A DNA stretch of 64,000 bases. Source: Azorinus chamasolen (taxonomy: Eukaryota; Mollusca; Bivalvia; Cardiida; Solecurtidae). Each line of letters opens with the position of its first letter. Positions within the stretch are counted from its first letter, which is position 1. Under the pieces are notes generated by a model. It was not told where the DNA came from. It did no database searches and saw nothing but the letters and a program-made list of their open reading frames with translations. The DNA lies in assembly GCA_963576725.1 (NCBI GenBank), contig OY755242.1, positions 27,814,358 through 27,878,357 of the forward strand, written 5' to 3'. Positions 1-11,269 of this stretch are shown piece after piece. A program made the translations under genes and the position numbers.

Positions 1-116
1 CTGTTCACATTTAATCACAAGGGACATTTATCTAAACAATGTTGTGAAGTGACCTATTTTAGTTTAAGCCATAAATTAACTCTTATCATTCTAAGCGTGT
101 CCTGGCTCGCTTTTGC

Positions 117-179
117 AAACAGTTTGGATCCAGATGAGACGCCGAGTAACTCGGCGTCTCATCAGGATCCAAACTGTTT
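117..179. repeat. T3 hairpin
   Basis: Near-perfect palindrome with arms CAAACAGTTTGGATCC...GAGACGCCGAG around a GTAAC centre. Outer T3 sequence (CAGAGTTTTGGCAG near 245, GATAAGGGTT near 278) follows on the right. Confidence 0.8.
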
Positions 180-339
180 TACACACGTTCAACAGTTTCT
201 CAAACGCTTGTAAGAATCAGAAGTAAGTAAAACAATGCAACAGATCAGAGTTTTGGCAGACATAATCTGTTCTCCATGATAAGGGTTGACATTAACCCAA
301 TCACCATGGATTAAACTTTAGTATACAACACACAACATT

Positions 340-412
340 GCAACCAGTTTGAATCTTGAGAAGACGTCGAGTGACGCCGAGTTACTCGGCATATCATGAA
401 GATTCAAACGCT
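340..412. repeat. diverged T3 hairpin
   Basis: GTTTGAATCTTGAGAAGACG pairs imperfectly with the segment ending GATTCAAAC. The core GCCGAGTTACTCGGC is kept. Confidence 0.6.
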
Positions 413-671
413 TTGATACTCTGGTCGGGGTTGTTTCAATGCAAGATAAATCAAATGTGAAAACTGGTGTAAACAACATATATCAATTTTTGCAGTAGAC
501 TGCAGGAATGCGGTATATAAAAGAGTCTTATTGAAACCACCACTTTCATAAGTGAATGAAATTTATTTTATAACACCGTTAGCTACTTTAAATGGATATC
601 AAGCAATTAAATGCGGGTTTAATTTTCAGCAAACTGCATGGGGTCCACCGAAATTACGGTTTATAAATGCA

Positions 672-869
672 TGCTTAATCCATCTCTCCATTTTGACGCC
701 TCTGTAAAAGTTGTTTTTTTAACTATAGTGATAATGGAGAATTTTCTCCATATGGGTAAATGATCTATTTATCACAATGGTTTCAAAACTATATAATTCT
801 AAAAGTTTCATTTGTTCTAGTAAGTGAAAGATGTTGGGTCTAAAACTAGCCTAGGAAGGAATGGGTTAA
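672..869. repeat. diverged T2
   Basis: The outer arm TTGACGCCTCTGTAAAAGT and the right half (TCTATTTATCACAATGGTTT, then CTAGTAAGTG and GGAATGGGTTAA) identify T2. The left hairpin arm is largely lost. A diverged T3 half follows at 880-932. Confidence 0.65.
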
Positions 870-943
870 GTAAGGTAATACAGATGAGACGTCGAGTAAA
901 ATCGATGTCTCAACTGGACCCACAGTGTTTGATGAGGCAATTA

Positions 944-1147
944 CAGTAAAACCTTTCTATAACGGCCACTTAATTACATTACGTATTTTGTCTTTAATGC
1001 AGGTGGCTGCTTAAAGCAATGTGAAAGTAAAACAGAACGCTCCTATAGGAGCGTTCTGTTTTATTTTCACCTTGCTTTAAGCAGCCACCTGTCCTAAATA
1101 CCAACTAGTTAACACAATTTAGTGCCCGTTATAGAGAGGTTTTACTG
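944..1147. repeat. P1 full length with TA duplication
   Basis: Ends CAGTAAAACC and GGTTTTACTG, flanked by TA at 942-943 and 1148-1149. The inner arms GGTGGCTGCTTAAAGCAATG...CAGAACG surround CTCCTATAGGAG. Total 204 bp. Confidence 0.9.
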
Positions 1148-1332
1148 TATTATTTTTGAAAGAAACTTGACGAAACACTTTACATTGTAAGAGACAACAA
1201 AGTTTGCAGATGGCAATACGTGGCAACGACAGAATACCGAAATGGGCGAAGCATTTAATTAACAGACTTCAACAATGAATTACAGTAAACTTCAGAACTG
1301 TTTTAATCTTTTGAATGTGGAAAATGAATGTA

Positions 1333-1530
1333 CAGTAAAACCCATCTAATGCGACCACTTAAAGAATAACCATAGCTGCCTTTATAAGCAGGTGGTTGCT
1401 TAATGCAGGACGAAAGTAATGCAGAAAGCTCATATAGGAGCTTTCTGCATAACTTTCGTCCTGCATTAAGCTACCACCTACCTCTGTCAAACATAATTAT
1501 ACCCCTTTTTGGTGGCCGCATTAGAGGGTA
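1333..1530. repeat. P2, right end lost
   Basis: Starts CAGTAAAACCCATCTAATGC after TA. The hairpin CAGGTGGTTGCTTAATGCAG...GAAAGCTCATATAGGAGCTTTC is intact. The terminal TTTTACTG is replaced by a T1/T4-like hairpin (1531-1608). Confidence 0.75.
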
Positions 1531-1687
1531 TTTGCAAACAGTGTAGACCCAGATCAGAGGGCTATATAGATGAGGTCTGATACGGACCTACTCTGTTTGC
1601 AAATGCGTTGAAAGGTGTAAAGAGTTGAAACTATTTGTCACAAAATATACAAATAATGTATCTGTCAGAAAAATTAGATACAAATAC

Positions 1688-1860
1688 CGCCACCATCACC
1701 ATCAACATCAACAACAATAATGCCCCAGCCGTCATCATCATCGCCATTCATAATGATCGTTATCATTATTTTCATCATTAATAACAACAATCGAACAGCA
1801 AATTCATCATTATCATCACCATCGTTATCTTTATCAAAGCAGTGGTTATAGCTTAGAAGG
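1688..1860. repeat. ATC/CAT-rich imperfect microsatellite
   Basis: Runs of CACCATCACCATCAACATC, TCATCATCATCGCC and TTATCATCACCATCG. No coding signal was seen in it. Confidence 0.6.
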
Positions 1861-1959
1861 GAATTGTTACATCACTATGACCTTAAACTATTCGGAACAC
1901 TTTTCTAAATGAACTATATGGATGGATACAATTTATTGGTATAATAATGCGAATGGCGT

Positions 1960-2174
1960 TTAACCCTTTCGCTGCCAATGCCGGATCTGTGATTACCTAT
2001 GCAAACAGTTTGGATCCAGATGAGACGCCGAGTAACTCGGTGTCTCATCAGGATCCAAACTGTTTGTTACTGTTACTATGTTTTTGAAACAAAAATGAAG
2101 AAAATCAAAAGAATGAAAATTTGTAGCAGACGACAAAGTTAGCAGACGACAGAGTTTGGCAGCGAAAGGGTTAA
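1960..2174. repeat. T3 full length with TTAA ends
   Basis: TTAACCCTTTCGCTGCCAA at the left and TTGGCAGCGAAAGGGTTAA at the right are perfect terminal repeats. The central hairpin (2000-2065) has the GAGTAACTCGG core. This copy defines T3 as a TTAA-type element. Confidence 0.9.
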
Positions 2175-2860
2175 TACATGCATCTAACTTTCATCAAATA
2201 AAACATCAAGCCTAATATATTATATTGCATAAAGTGCCACGTTATAGGTAAACAACGAGCAGTGAGCCGTGAATGTACTTTACATGTTGGTACGTTCCAC
2301 GATTTAGAGGTCTCGGCATTGCTGCAGTCCTTCAAACTAAGATAAATTATGTACTTTACATGCGACATTCAATCACGATTTTCTCATGCAGGTTTCTATG
2401 CTGACAGAATGCCGATTCCCCCAAAAAGTGGAGATCACTGATTTTTATGGTTCACTGCTCGTTGTGTACTTATAAAAGACTTGATATATAACTGACAAAG
2501 AATTATTCGCACGCGACTTACGTTAAATACAAGGACAACGCAAAAAACTTTTACATACATGTAACCTTTTTTTGTATATGGTCCTTATAATATAATGCTC
2601 GTTGTGAGAAGACATAAAATTAGTGCATAATTAAAAGACAAATATCACAATTAAATTTATCAACAAACTAAAGAATGAAAGACCATTAAATAGTTGAATA
2701 ATCGACATTTTCACAGTGTAACTATCACAGCATAATTATTAAGACATTTTAGTTATATATAACAATATTCATTCCCTGGATAGCAGGAATTTCTTAGACA
2801 TAGTTTCAGACATAGTTTTAGAATCTCTTATAGCATGTGACAAAGAATTCCATAAAATAC
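2175..2860. other. no gene; AT-rich intergenic or intronic DNA
   Basis: I see no exon, RNA or recognisable repeat. Short frames here lack family resemblance. If the INF2-like gene runs left of the window, this is its intron. Confidence 0.5.
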
Positions 2861-2867
2861 CTGTATG

Positions 2868-3003
2868 AGCAAATGCTCTATTTATCACAATGGTTTCAAA
2901 CTACAAAATTCTAAACTTTTCCTTGTCTCTAGTTAATGCTCCTTTTCGGTAGACTTATTTAAAGAGGTTGTATCTAAAAATAGCCTATGAGGTAATGGGT
3001 TAA
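2868..3003. repeat. T2 right half
   Basis: Begins near the palindrome centre (GAGCAAATGCTCTATTTATC) and continues to GAGGTAATGGGTTAA. The whole left half is missing. Confidence 0.75.
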
Positions 3004-3320
3004 ATATAGATTAGCAGATGAGGTGAAGGGGACAGTGTCCTAATGAACATGTCACAATTTTGCGATGTGGGCGAAATTTACAGTTCAACCATAGCATGTG
3101 CACTTTTATATTTATGAAAATGTACATGTGTATGTACATGTTGCATCTTGAACGCAAATACTTGTAACAGCAATCCATCTCCATCCGGAGCTAATAACTA
3201 AAATACCAACCGTGGTCTTCTTATCTATACTGTGTCCAATAGTCAACCCGTGTACTTCAACGTTTGGTTATTCTAGCATATCATCCCATGAATTTGAATA
3301 CAAGCGAATCTGTGAATATC

Positions 3321-3391
3321 TTTGCAAACAGTCAGGATCCAGATGTGATGCCGAGTAACTCGGCATCTCAATCAGAACCCCAAACGGTTGA
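3321..3391. repeat. T3 hairpin
   Basis: Arms GCAAACAGTCAGGATCC and a diverged GAACCCCAAACGG around GCCGAGTAACTCGGC. Confidence 0.7.
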
Positions 3392-3413
3392 TGCTGTGTT
3401 CTTCTTCTTCTTC

Positions 3414-3639
3414 TTAACCTATTCCCCCATAGGCTATTTTAGACCCAGCCTCTTTGAATGAATCTACCCAAAAGGAGCATTAACTAGAGAAAAGGAACTT
3501 TTCAGAATTGTGTAGTTTTGAAACTATTGTGATAAATAGAGCATTTGCTCCTGTGGAGCAAATGCTCTATTTATCACAATTGTTTCACAAAGTGACTTTT
3601 ACAGAAGAGTCAAAAGGCGTCAATATGCGGGAATGGGTC
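3414..3639. repeat. T2, reverse orientation
   Basis: Left TTAACC is retained; the right end reads GGGTCTC instead of GGGTTAA. Core GCTCCTGTGGAGC has lost 2 bases against GCTCCTATAGGAGC. The stretch 3650-4270 beyond it is AT-rich with no gene seen. Confidence 0.8.
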
Positions 3640-4276
3640 TCTGTCAAAGCCAAAGCTCCTTGTGTTCACTTGCCACCATACAAATTCATTTATTTTAAAT
3701 TTATATTCATGATGTCATTATGCCATATATGAATATGCATGAGATAAAAGGTTAAAGTATATATCGGAGTTTGATTTGGCAAACATTCAAAAGGCACGAA
3801 ATCATGCATTAACCTTATTATTACCACAAAATGGTTTATTATAAATTTTAAGATTTTATAACACAAAAATAAATATGTCAATGTTTAATATTTCTCTCCG
3901 CCATAATTATATTCAAACACGGGAAGATCTGACAGGAATCTCGCAGCTGACTATGTATAGGAAATAAACTCGTTTCCGGATAGATTTTCCCGCCCTTGAT
4001 AATTTCACCCAGTCAAAAAACCACTAAAGATTCAAATATTGATATGTACATAAATATAACGTCTTACATTTATAATCGAATTTAAACTCGCAATGTTAAG
4101 GTTTTAGCATATTAATGCGCCTCGTGAATATAATTTATTACGTAATGTTGCACCATTAACTACCAATGTCTGCCTTTAACCATTTGAATGTTAAGAATAG
4201 TCCATCCGTGCTTAGTTATATAAATTATAGTCCACTCGGTATGAGAGACAAAAACCTGCTAGGGGATTTTGAACGA

Positions 4277-4346
4277 CAAACAGTGTACAACCTGATCTGA
4301 GGATTCCCCTATGAACTATCTGATCTGGGTCTACACTGTTTACAAA
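4277..4346. repeat. T1/T4-like hairpin, diverged
   Basis: ACAAACAGTGTACAACCTGA faces GATCTGGGTCTACACTGTTT, with a degenerate centre. Confidence 0.55.
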
Positions 4347-4391
4347 TGACAGTGCATGAGTGCCTCGTGTTGGAAGTGTTGAGAAGAAATA

Positions 4392-4581
4392 CAGTAAAAC
4401 CTCTCTATAACGACCACTAAATTGTGTTAATTAGTTGTTATTTAGGGCAGGTGGCTGCTTAAAGCAAGGTGAAAGTAAAACAGAACGTTCTGTTTTACTT
4501 TCACCTTGCTTTAAGCATCCACCTGCCTTTAACATAAAATACTCGATGTTATTTAGTGGTCTTTATAGAGAGGTTTAACTG
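4392..4581. repeat. P1 with shortened hairpin cap
   Basis: TA-flanked. The cap CTCCTATAGGAG is missing: the arms meet at CAGAACGTTCTG, still a perfect palindrome. Confidence 0.88.
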
Positions 4582-4830
4582 TAATGCAAAATATATTGCT
4601 GTCGCTATACTACGGTAATATAGCGAACAAAATTAGTCGTCAAATATTACAACACCATGGGGTCCGACATTGTTTGCGATGCGTGGGTGCTTTGTCGATC
4701 ATGACGCGAGTCACATGCATATGAATAACCCGTGCCCACGTACAATGACTACGGTATAATTTTGAATGATTAGCTTACCGCGCATATGATTGAATTTGAT
4801 GAGACAGAAAATAAACCATACACTTTGATA

Positions 4831-5033
4831 CAATAGAACCTGTCTTAAACGGTCATAAAAAAGAGGTATAAGTATGGGTTTGTAAGGCAGGTGGTAGCTC
4901 AATACATGCCAAAAGTAATACAGAAATCTCCTATAGAAGTTTTATGCATTACTTTTGCCCTGTATCAAGCCACCATCTGCTTTTTAAAACTCCTATGTTC
5001 AATAAATGAATGACCGCTTAAGACCAGCTCTAC
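4831..5033. repeat. P2
   Basis: Left end CAATAGAACCTGTCTTAAAC, right end GACCAGCTCTACAG. The inner arms AGGTGGTAGCTCAATACATG and the core ATCTCCTATAGAAGT are partly decayed. Confidence 0.75.
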
Positions 5034-5232
5034 AGTAAATGCCTAAAGCATAACAGATCTGCATTGATGATGCAGCGAGGGGACAAACACAACCAGGACA
5101 AACCACACAAAGAGCATTCTTTACTCCACTTGACCGTCACTGTCCATTTGAACGGTGAACAATTGAAAATATGTCATGTGCGTCTTGTATACCCCACGTG
5201 GTTTATACTTTACAGTCAAGCGGTCAGACTGA

Positions 5233-5297
5233 CAAACAGCTTGGATCCGGATGAGACACCGATTTACTTGGTGTCTAATCTGGATCTAAACTGGTGA
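5233..5297. repeat. T3 hairpin
   Basis: AAACAGCTTGGATCCGGATG against a diverged right arm, with centre ACCGATTTACTTGGT. The next 330 bases hold nothing I recognise. Confidence 0.65.
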
Positions 5298-5631
5298 TAT
5301 GTATTATTCGTCTGTAACAAACAAAAGGCTACCACACACATATATACACATAAAAGGGTGTCTGGGAATTCTAACATTGTAGACTCCCTTTTACCATATC
5401 AACCACTGTGGTCAATGTGTCGACATTGGTACTTATTCTTCAAACGATAAAACAAACACTGCCCATCCCAATGTGTTGTGATTCAGACTCCATCATTAAA
5501 CATGTCTCTTACATATACTTTATATTCCGATATTGTATAAAAACCGACCTGTCTCGTTAATTGTTGGCACAGTAATTAAACGAGCGTTGCCGAGACCTGA
5601 GCATATTGTTAACAGACACGATACAGATAGC

Positions 5632-5849
5632 TTAACCCTTTCCTCCTTAAATACACCTCTCTACGACTCAGTAAAAGTCACCTGTTGAAACCATTGTGAT
5701 AAATAGAGCATTTGCTCCTATAGGAGCAAATGCTCTATTTATCACAATGGTTTCAAATTACAAAATTCTAAAAATAATCCTTTTCTCTAGTTAATGTTCC
5801 TTTTCAATAGCTTCATTCAAAGAGGTTGGGTCTAAAAATAAAGGGTAAA
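5632..5849. repeat. T2, right end cut
   Basis: TTAACCCTTTCCTCC start, perfect 70-base hairpin at 5685-5755, then the unique right arm to GGGTCTAAAAATA. It ends abruptly in AAAGGGTAAA. Confidence 0.85.
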
Positions 5850-6309
5850 TAGATAATCCAATTAAAGGCGACAGTATTTTGGCTCTGTATCTTCGCTTCC
5901 ATCACGCTCTGCGTGCATGCACGTATGTAAAGGAATGTGAACCGTACCAAAAATAAATTAAAACCAGGTTTCTACAAAAGATTTACAATAAAACAAATAT
6001 ATAAGTTTACACCTCTATCTTAATAAATAAATGCTGTTAACTTTATCCCGTCCTAATTAACATTAAAGTCGAAATATCTGATCAGGATATACTCTTTGAC
6101 AGTCTGTTTGGTTTGCAAAGGCGTGAAACGGTGTTTACAAATATTTGCTAGCATAGGTAAGTAATATACGTTGACGTATTCAAATAAAATAAATGTAACA
6201 CACACTCGATAAGAGTTTGACATTTATAGTGTAGTCAATATTCACGATGTACTGTACATCTCTATAACGATAACTTAGTTAATACATGTATACAAGGACG
6301 TCTACAATA

Positions 6310-6405
6310 GCAGGTTGTCGCATAATGCAGAACGAAAGTAATGCAGATATCTTCTATGGAAAACTTTCTCCATAACCATCGTCCTGTATTAAGTAACTAC
6401 CTGCC
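6310..6405. repeat. P2 internal hairpin relic
   Basis: CAGGTTGTCGCATAATGCAG and the matching TCGTCCTGTATTAAG arm, with a decayed core. Confidence 0.5.
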
Positions 6406-6507
6406 GGAAGAACCAAGTACAAGGCATGATCCAACAGGTCGTGTTAAAGGGGTTCTGTTGTATTGTACAAGTAGCACGCTTTTGTGTTAACTTTATTCAT
6501 ATAAACT

Positions 6508-6524
6508 GTCTCTCTCTCTTTCCC

Positions 6525-6584
<60 letters not shown>

Positions 6585-6612
6585 TTATCTCTCTTTCTCT
6601 CTCTCTCCTCAC
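6508..6612. repeat. (CT)n microsatellite
   Basis: Nearly pure CT dinucleotides over about 100 bases. Serine/leucine-rich frames across it are artefacts of the repeat. Confidence 0.95.
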
Positions 6613-6639
6613 TCTCGCTCTCCTCTCCATCTTTCTCCT

Positions 6640-7285
6640 AGCTCTTACTCTGACCGATTCTGTAGTTTCAAGATAAAACCCTCAAGTATTCAAAGTGTGC
6701 AAAACACACTTTCTAGAATAGCTGACGTTTGCTTCTACATTTTCTTTATAAACAAGCCTGGGGGCATTGTAAAAATGCGGAAATGATGCTTGAAAAGATA
6801 AACATAGATTTAGTGATCATTGCATAAAAAAGAAATCCTAAAAGAGCCACCTGCTATTGCCATCTGCATTAAAACACAAGTGTTTTCCTTGTACTTTAAT
6901 TTGTAGAAAGTCAAACACAAGACTGCAAAACCTTTAATATCTTTATTTTACTTTGAGATAACTGATGTTTAAATAGGGTCAAAACAGCTAGCTAATCTAG
7001 AACACAATAACAAATTATTAGCCACGTAAAGGATACAACGTCAGCAAAAATAGTTTCAAGTGAAAACCACATTTTGTATATAGTATATACATGTACATAT
7101 ATATAACCATTCGAATGCGATTCAGCGCGTCTGATGGCAAATTGGACAATTCTATTTCATCCACGTTTGAAAACAGCTTAACCCAAGATTGAGTCGCGCC
7201 TAAGGGAGCATTCGATCGGGACCAGTACTGATTACTGTTCATTATTTTGTCAATAAAAGAAATAAATCGTGAAAAAGCGTGTTTG
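6640..7285. other. no gene seen
   Basis: AT-rich sequence without an exon or clear repeat. A T3 half (7287-7336) lies at its right edge. Confidence 0.45.
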
Positions 7286-7347
7286 TGATAATCTTTGCAC
7301 ACAATCTGGATCCAATTGAAACGTCGAGTAAATTATTTTGACAAATA

Positions 7348-7518
7348 CAGTAAACCCCTTTAAACCGAACGTTCAATTTAGTATACATATCTGTCTTGGA
7401 GACAGGTGGCAGCTTAATGCAGGGTGAAAGTCACGCAGGGTGACTTTCACCTTGCATTAAGCAGCCATCTGCCTAAAAGTATCCAACTTCTCATCTACTA
7501 GAATTCCGCGTTCTACTG
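7348..7518. repeat. P3-like element
   Basis: TA-flanked. Left end CAGTAAACCCCTTTAAACCG, right end TTCTACTG. The hairpin GGTGAAAGTCACGCAGGGTG lacks the usual cap. Confidence 0.7.
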
Positions 7519-7866
7519 TAAAAAATTAATGATCCTTTATTTTAGAATTGATGTAGCCGACATATTTTGCCGACGAGAGATTGTTCAGCAACTTTAAGGT
7601 AGATAAGTTCACTTGGATCAATAAAAGGTGAAAATAGATTAAATGCATTAAATAAAGCTTCTTGAAAGTTAGCCAATACACATACTTTATGTTTGCCGCA
7701 ATAATTCAAGATACATATCCAGCATGATAGAATCTACAGTTGGGTCCCATTGAAGTAACCTCTTAACCCTCTCCATATTCTATATATAGTCCAAAATTCA
7801 ATACTTAGTAAATATTCATAAGCAAAATAGTTCTAATGAAATATGGAAGATGGAACATTGTAACTA

Positions 7867-8191
7867 CAGTTGAACTCCGATAACTCGAACTTCAAGGGAC
7901 CATGGCAAATTAGTTCGAGATAACAAAGTTAGAGTCATCCGATTTCTAATCTGAACAATTTCTCAAGGCCACAGCTTAATACAGGTCTAAAGTAATGCTG
8001 AAAGCTCCTGTAGGAGCTTTCAGTATTACTTTAGACCTGTATTAAACTGCCACGTGTGTTTCTAGATATCTGTAGGGATACATTATTGGAGCAATTCTGT
8101 ATTTAATTGTAAGATTTTGAATGACTGAACTTTTTGTTCGAGTTATCTAGAAGTTCGAGTTATTCGAGTTCGAGATATCGAAGTTCAACTG
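7867..8191. repeat. P4 full length (325 bp)
   Basis: TA-flanked. Left end CAGTTGAACTCCGATAACTC, right end GAAGTTCAACTG; second-order repeats of GTTCGAGTTAT occur near both ends. These look like classic pogo/Tigger termini, yet the inner hairpin (CAGCTTAATACAGGTCTAAA...GCTCCTGTAGGAGC) is that of P2/P3. Confidence 0.85.
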
Positions 8192-8245
8192 TACGTGTAT
8201 TTTAAAAACTAAACAAACATATCTATCATCTATCACTTTTCATAA

Positions 8246-8350
8246 GCAAACAGAGCAGATCCTGATCAGACGGATTCAAATGAAAGTAACTGCATAAAGC
8301 ATAAAGCTTATACAGGAGCTTTTTGCATAACTTCTGTTCTGCAGTAATCA
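8246..8350. repeat. chimera of T1 left arm and P2/P3 right arm
   Basis: GCAAACAGAGCAGATCCTGA then TCAGACGG (T1) runs into CATAAAGCTTATACAGGAGC and CTTCTGTTCTGCAGTAA (P-type right arm). Confidence 0.6.
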
Positions 8351-8370
8351 TTTCCCTGTTGAATAGTCAT

Positions 8371-8580
8371 GTCAGAAATAATGAACATTTATTAGCTGAG
8401 GTTTTATAATGGCATACACAGTGTGTTTTTTCCTTCACTTTATTTGGTATTGAAAGAAACTGTAGAGACAGACCTATTATACGCTCATAAGCAAATATAG
8501 CAGACCCTGATCAGACGACTCGTACAGGAGCCGTCTGATCTAGATCTACTCTGTTTGTAAAGGCATGAAAATGCGTAAAT
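8371..8580. repeat. T1, reverse orientation
   Basis: Outer module AACATTTATTAGCTGAG with TTATAATGGCATA, then the hairpin GCAGACCCTGATCAGACG...CGTCTGATCTAGATCT. Confidence 0.75.
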
Positions 8581-8703
8581 ATATGAAGAAAATAGTCTAG
8601 CAACCATATGTCTTACAGCCCAATACTTTGAAGTAGGTTGTTGTAGAATGGTTGGACTGTACATTCGCCTGTTTCATATAATGTCAGTGATGGTTATTAA
8701 GTA

Positions 8704-8909
8704 CATTAAAACCCCACTAAATCGGTATTCTAGTAGACAAGAAATTAGATACTTTTAAGCAGGTGACGCATTAATGCAGAATAAATGTCACGCAGAAAGC
8801 TCATAGGGCAGTTTTCTGCATGATTTTACCCTACATTAAGCTGCCATCTGTCTCCAAGACTTATATTTAACTACATTGTAAATATAACGTCCGGTTTAGA
8901 GGGTTCTAC
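8704..8909. repeat. P3
   Basis: ACATTAAAACCCCACTAAAT at left, GTCCGGTTTAGAGGGTTCTA at right. The hairpin core AAGCTCATAGGGCAGTTTT is decayed. Confidence 0.7.
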
Positions 8910-9041
8910 TGCACGTTGAGTGCTTCATGTGTGTGGAATTACGTTGAGCTGCACTTTTGATGCTAACCTATGCAATTGTATTTCTTGTATCCTGCTAAAA
9001 CGTGTGTTGCCTGCAGAAACTCTGATCACTATCACGCTTGT

Positions 9042-9120
9042 GTCAAACAGCAGCTTGGATCCTGATACAATGTAAGACGCCGAGTTACTCGGTGTCTCAT
9101 CTTGATCCAATCTGTTTGCA
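9042..9120. repeat. T3 hairpin
   Basis: AACAGCAGCTTGGATCCTGA and CTTGATCCAATCTGTTTGC around CGCCGAGTTACTCGG, with a small insertion in the left arm. Confidence 0.65.
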
Positions 9121-9390
9121 AAATGTCAGTCAGACTGATAACATTTTCACGCTAAGCCCAACTAGACTCGAATTTGCAAGCATCGGGATCCATACGATAA
9201 GGGTTCATACATCTTACTTTTATACCTTGAGACTGAATCTTTATCTGGGTGTTTCACAGACAATCAAATAAATTAAATAATAAATGCCTTTCGATATCAA
9301 TACAGCGTGAAAACAAGTGGGTGGTTTGGTTAAAGTCCAGATGTAAAAATGATGTCTGATCTGATATACCTTTTACTTACGGTTTAGAGG

Positions 9391-9823
9391 TTAACCCATT
9401 CCCTCAAAGCCATTTTAGATACTACATGTACATCTATAAATAAATCTACCGAAAAGGAGCATTTACTATAGAAATTAGAAATTTGAAAACTGTGTAGTTT
9501 TTAAACCATTGTGATAATACATGTTATTTATCGCAATGGTTTCAAAAATTGACTTTTACAGAGACATTAACCCTTCCCTCCATAAATACGCCTTTCTACG
9601 CCTCTGTAAAAGTCACTTTATGAAAACATTGTGATAAATAGAGCATTTGCTCCTATAGGAGCAAATGCTCTATTTATCACAATGGTTTCAAACTACAAAA
9701 TTCTATTTTTCTATTTTCTCCAGTTAATGATCCTTTTCGGTAGATTTATTCAAAGTGGTTGGATCTAAAAATAGCCTATGGAGGAAAGGGTCAGGAGGTG
9801 TTAATATGCGGGGAATAGGTTAA
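9391..9823. repeat. T2 (reverse) interrupted by a second T2
   Basis: Outer element runs TTAACCCATTCCC (9391) to GACTTTTACAGAGACA, then resumes at 9795 as GGAGGTGTTAATATGCGGGG and ends GGTTAA. Within it a complete T2 spans 9567-9793, from TTAACCC to GGAAAGGGTCA. Both have recognisable hairpins. Confidence 0.8.
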
Positions 9824-9837
9824 GAAAAGGCGGACCC

Positions 9838-9917
9838 AAGTTTTACTCGGTGTCTCATTGGGATCGATGGTGTTTGCAAATGGTCGTCAAGTCGCGCTTA
9901 GCAGCAAATGGGTTAAC
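9838..9917. repeat. T3 right half
   Basis: TTTTACTCGGTGTCTCATTG to GCAGCAAATGGGTTAA. Confidence 0.6.
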
Positions 9918-9967
9918 ATACGGAGTATGATGTAAACTTGATAAATGGTCTACAAAATGTGTTTGTT

Positions 9968-10206
9968 TTAATCCTTTCCCTGTTCTATGTTTATTCCAAT
10001 TTTCAATACCTACTGAATACTCATGGACTAAATAGTTATAATGAAATACGGAATGTGGAACACTGTAGCCATTTTAGAAAGTAAAGAAACATTCCTGTCA
10101 AATTCCAATAGCAAACAGAGCAGACCCTGATCAGACGGCCGTCTGATCTGGGTCTACTCTGTTTGGAAATGTGTGATAAACACGTTTACATGAGGGAACG
10201 GGTTAA
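9968..10206. repeat. T1 full length
   Basis: TTAA at both ends. The hairpin centre is shortened to CAGACGGCCGTCTG, so the CTCC cap is absent while the arms stay complementary. A T1 half (10228-10390) follows directly. Confidence 0.85.
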
Positions 10207-10433
10207 CACTTGGCACTATAGATGTGCCTTTTGTCTGCTCTGTTTGTGAAATAATATAGATATGATTCTACAGTTTCTGGCATGGCCTAACTTTCCTGCC
10301 AATTCATTTACCATTATAAAAAAATACTCCAATCAATATTCATGACGTCACTATTTCTTACATAAATAGTTATGGAGTAAATGGTTAAATTCGACCTTTT
10401 CATTCGAAATAATAAGTGCTGTATATGTAGGTG

Positions 10434-11052
10434 CCAGTTAAACTTAACTGGGAGATAATACAGTGGCTAGCATGTCCGCTCCTAGAGTTAAACTTAACTG
10501 GGAGATAATGCAGTAGCTAGCATGTCCGCTCCTAGAGTTAAACTTAACTGGGAGATAATGCAGTAGCTATAGCATGTCCGCTCCTAGGGTTAAACTTAAC
10601 TTGGAGATAATGCAGTAGCTAGCATGTCCGCTCCTTGAGTTAAACTTAACTAGAGTAGCTAACATGTCCGCTCCTAGAGTTAAACTACACTGGGAGATAA
10701 TACAATAGCTAGCATGTCCGCTCCTATGGTTAAACTTAACTGGGTGATAATACAGTAGCTAGCATGTCCGCCCCTATGGTTAAACTTAACTGGGAGATAA
10801 TACAATAGCTAGCATGTCCGCTCCTAGGGTTAAACTTAACTGGGTGGTAATACAATAGCTAGCTAGCATGTCCGCTCCTAGGGTTAAACTTAACTGGGAG
10901 ATAATACAATAGCTAGCTAGCATGTCCGCTCCTAGAGTTAAACTTAACTGGGAGATAATACAATAGCTAGCATGTCCGTTCCTAGGGTTAAACTTAACTG
11001 GGAGATAATACAGTATATAGTATGCCCGCTCCTAGGGTTAAACTTAACTGAC
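10434..11052. repeat. 50-bp minisatellite, about 12 units
   Basis: Unit contains GTTAAACTTAACTGGGAGAT, AATACAGTAGCTAGCATG and TCCGCTCCTAG. Several units vary by GCTAGCTAGC expansion, and one is shortened near 10650. The array ends inside AACTTAACTG, touching a T3 (11057-11129). Confidence 0.92.
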
Positions 11053-11056
11053 GTTG

Positions 11057-11129
11057 GCAAACAGATTGGATCCTGATGAGACGCCGAGTGTCTCGACGTC
11101 TCATCTGGGTCCAAGCCGTTTGACACCTG
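11057..11129. repeat. T3 hairpin
   Basis: GCAAACAGATTGGATCCTGA and CATCTGGGTCCAAGCCGTTT around a diverged GCCGAGTGTCTCGAC centre. Confidence 0.75.
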
Positions 11130-11269
11130 GCCAGTAGTTTCTCAACAAACCTTGAATTTATCGGAAGTAAATACTGTCCCAGATAAGTGATTACAGAGGT
11201 CAAAATAAGATACGTAAATTAAAGCATTTTCAAGAATTACTTCTTCATTTCTCTCTGCTGTGACCACTT

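Noticed and set aside
113..179. Bacterial-style terminator or operator hairpins
   Set aside because: The hairpins are centres of interspersed TTAA/TA elements repeated dozens of times in animal DNA.
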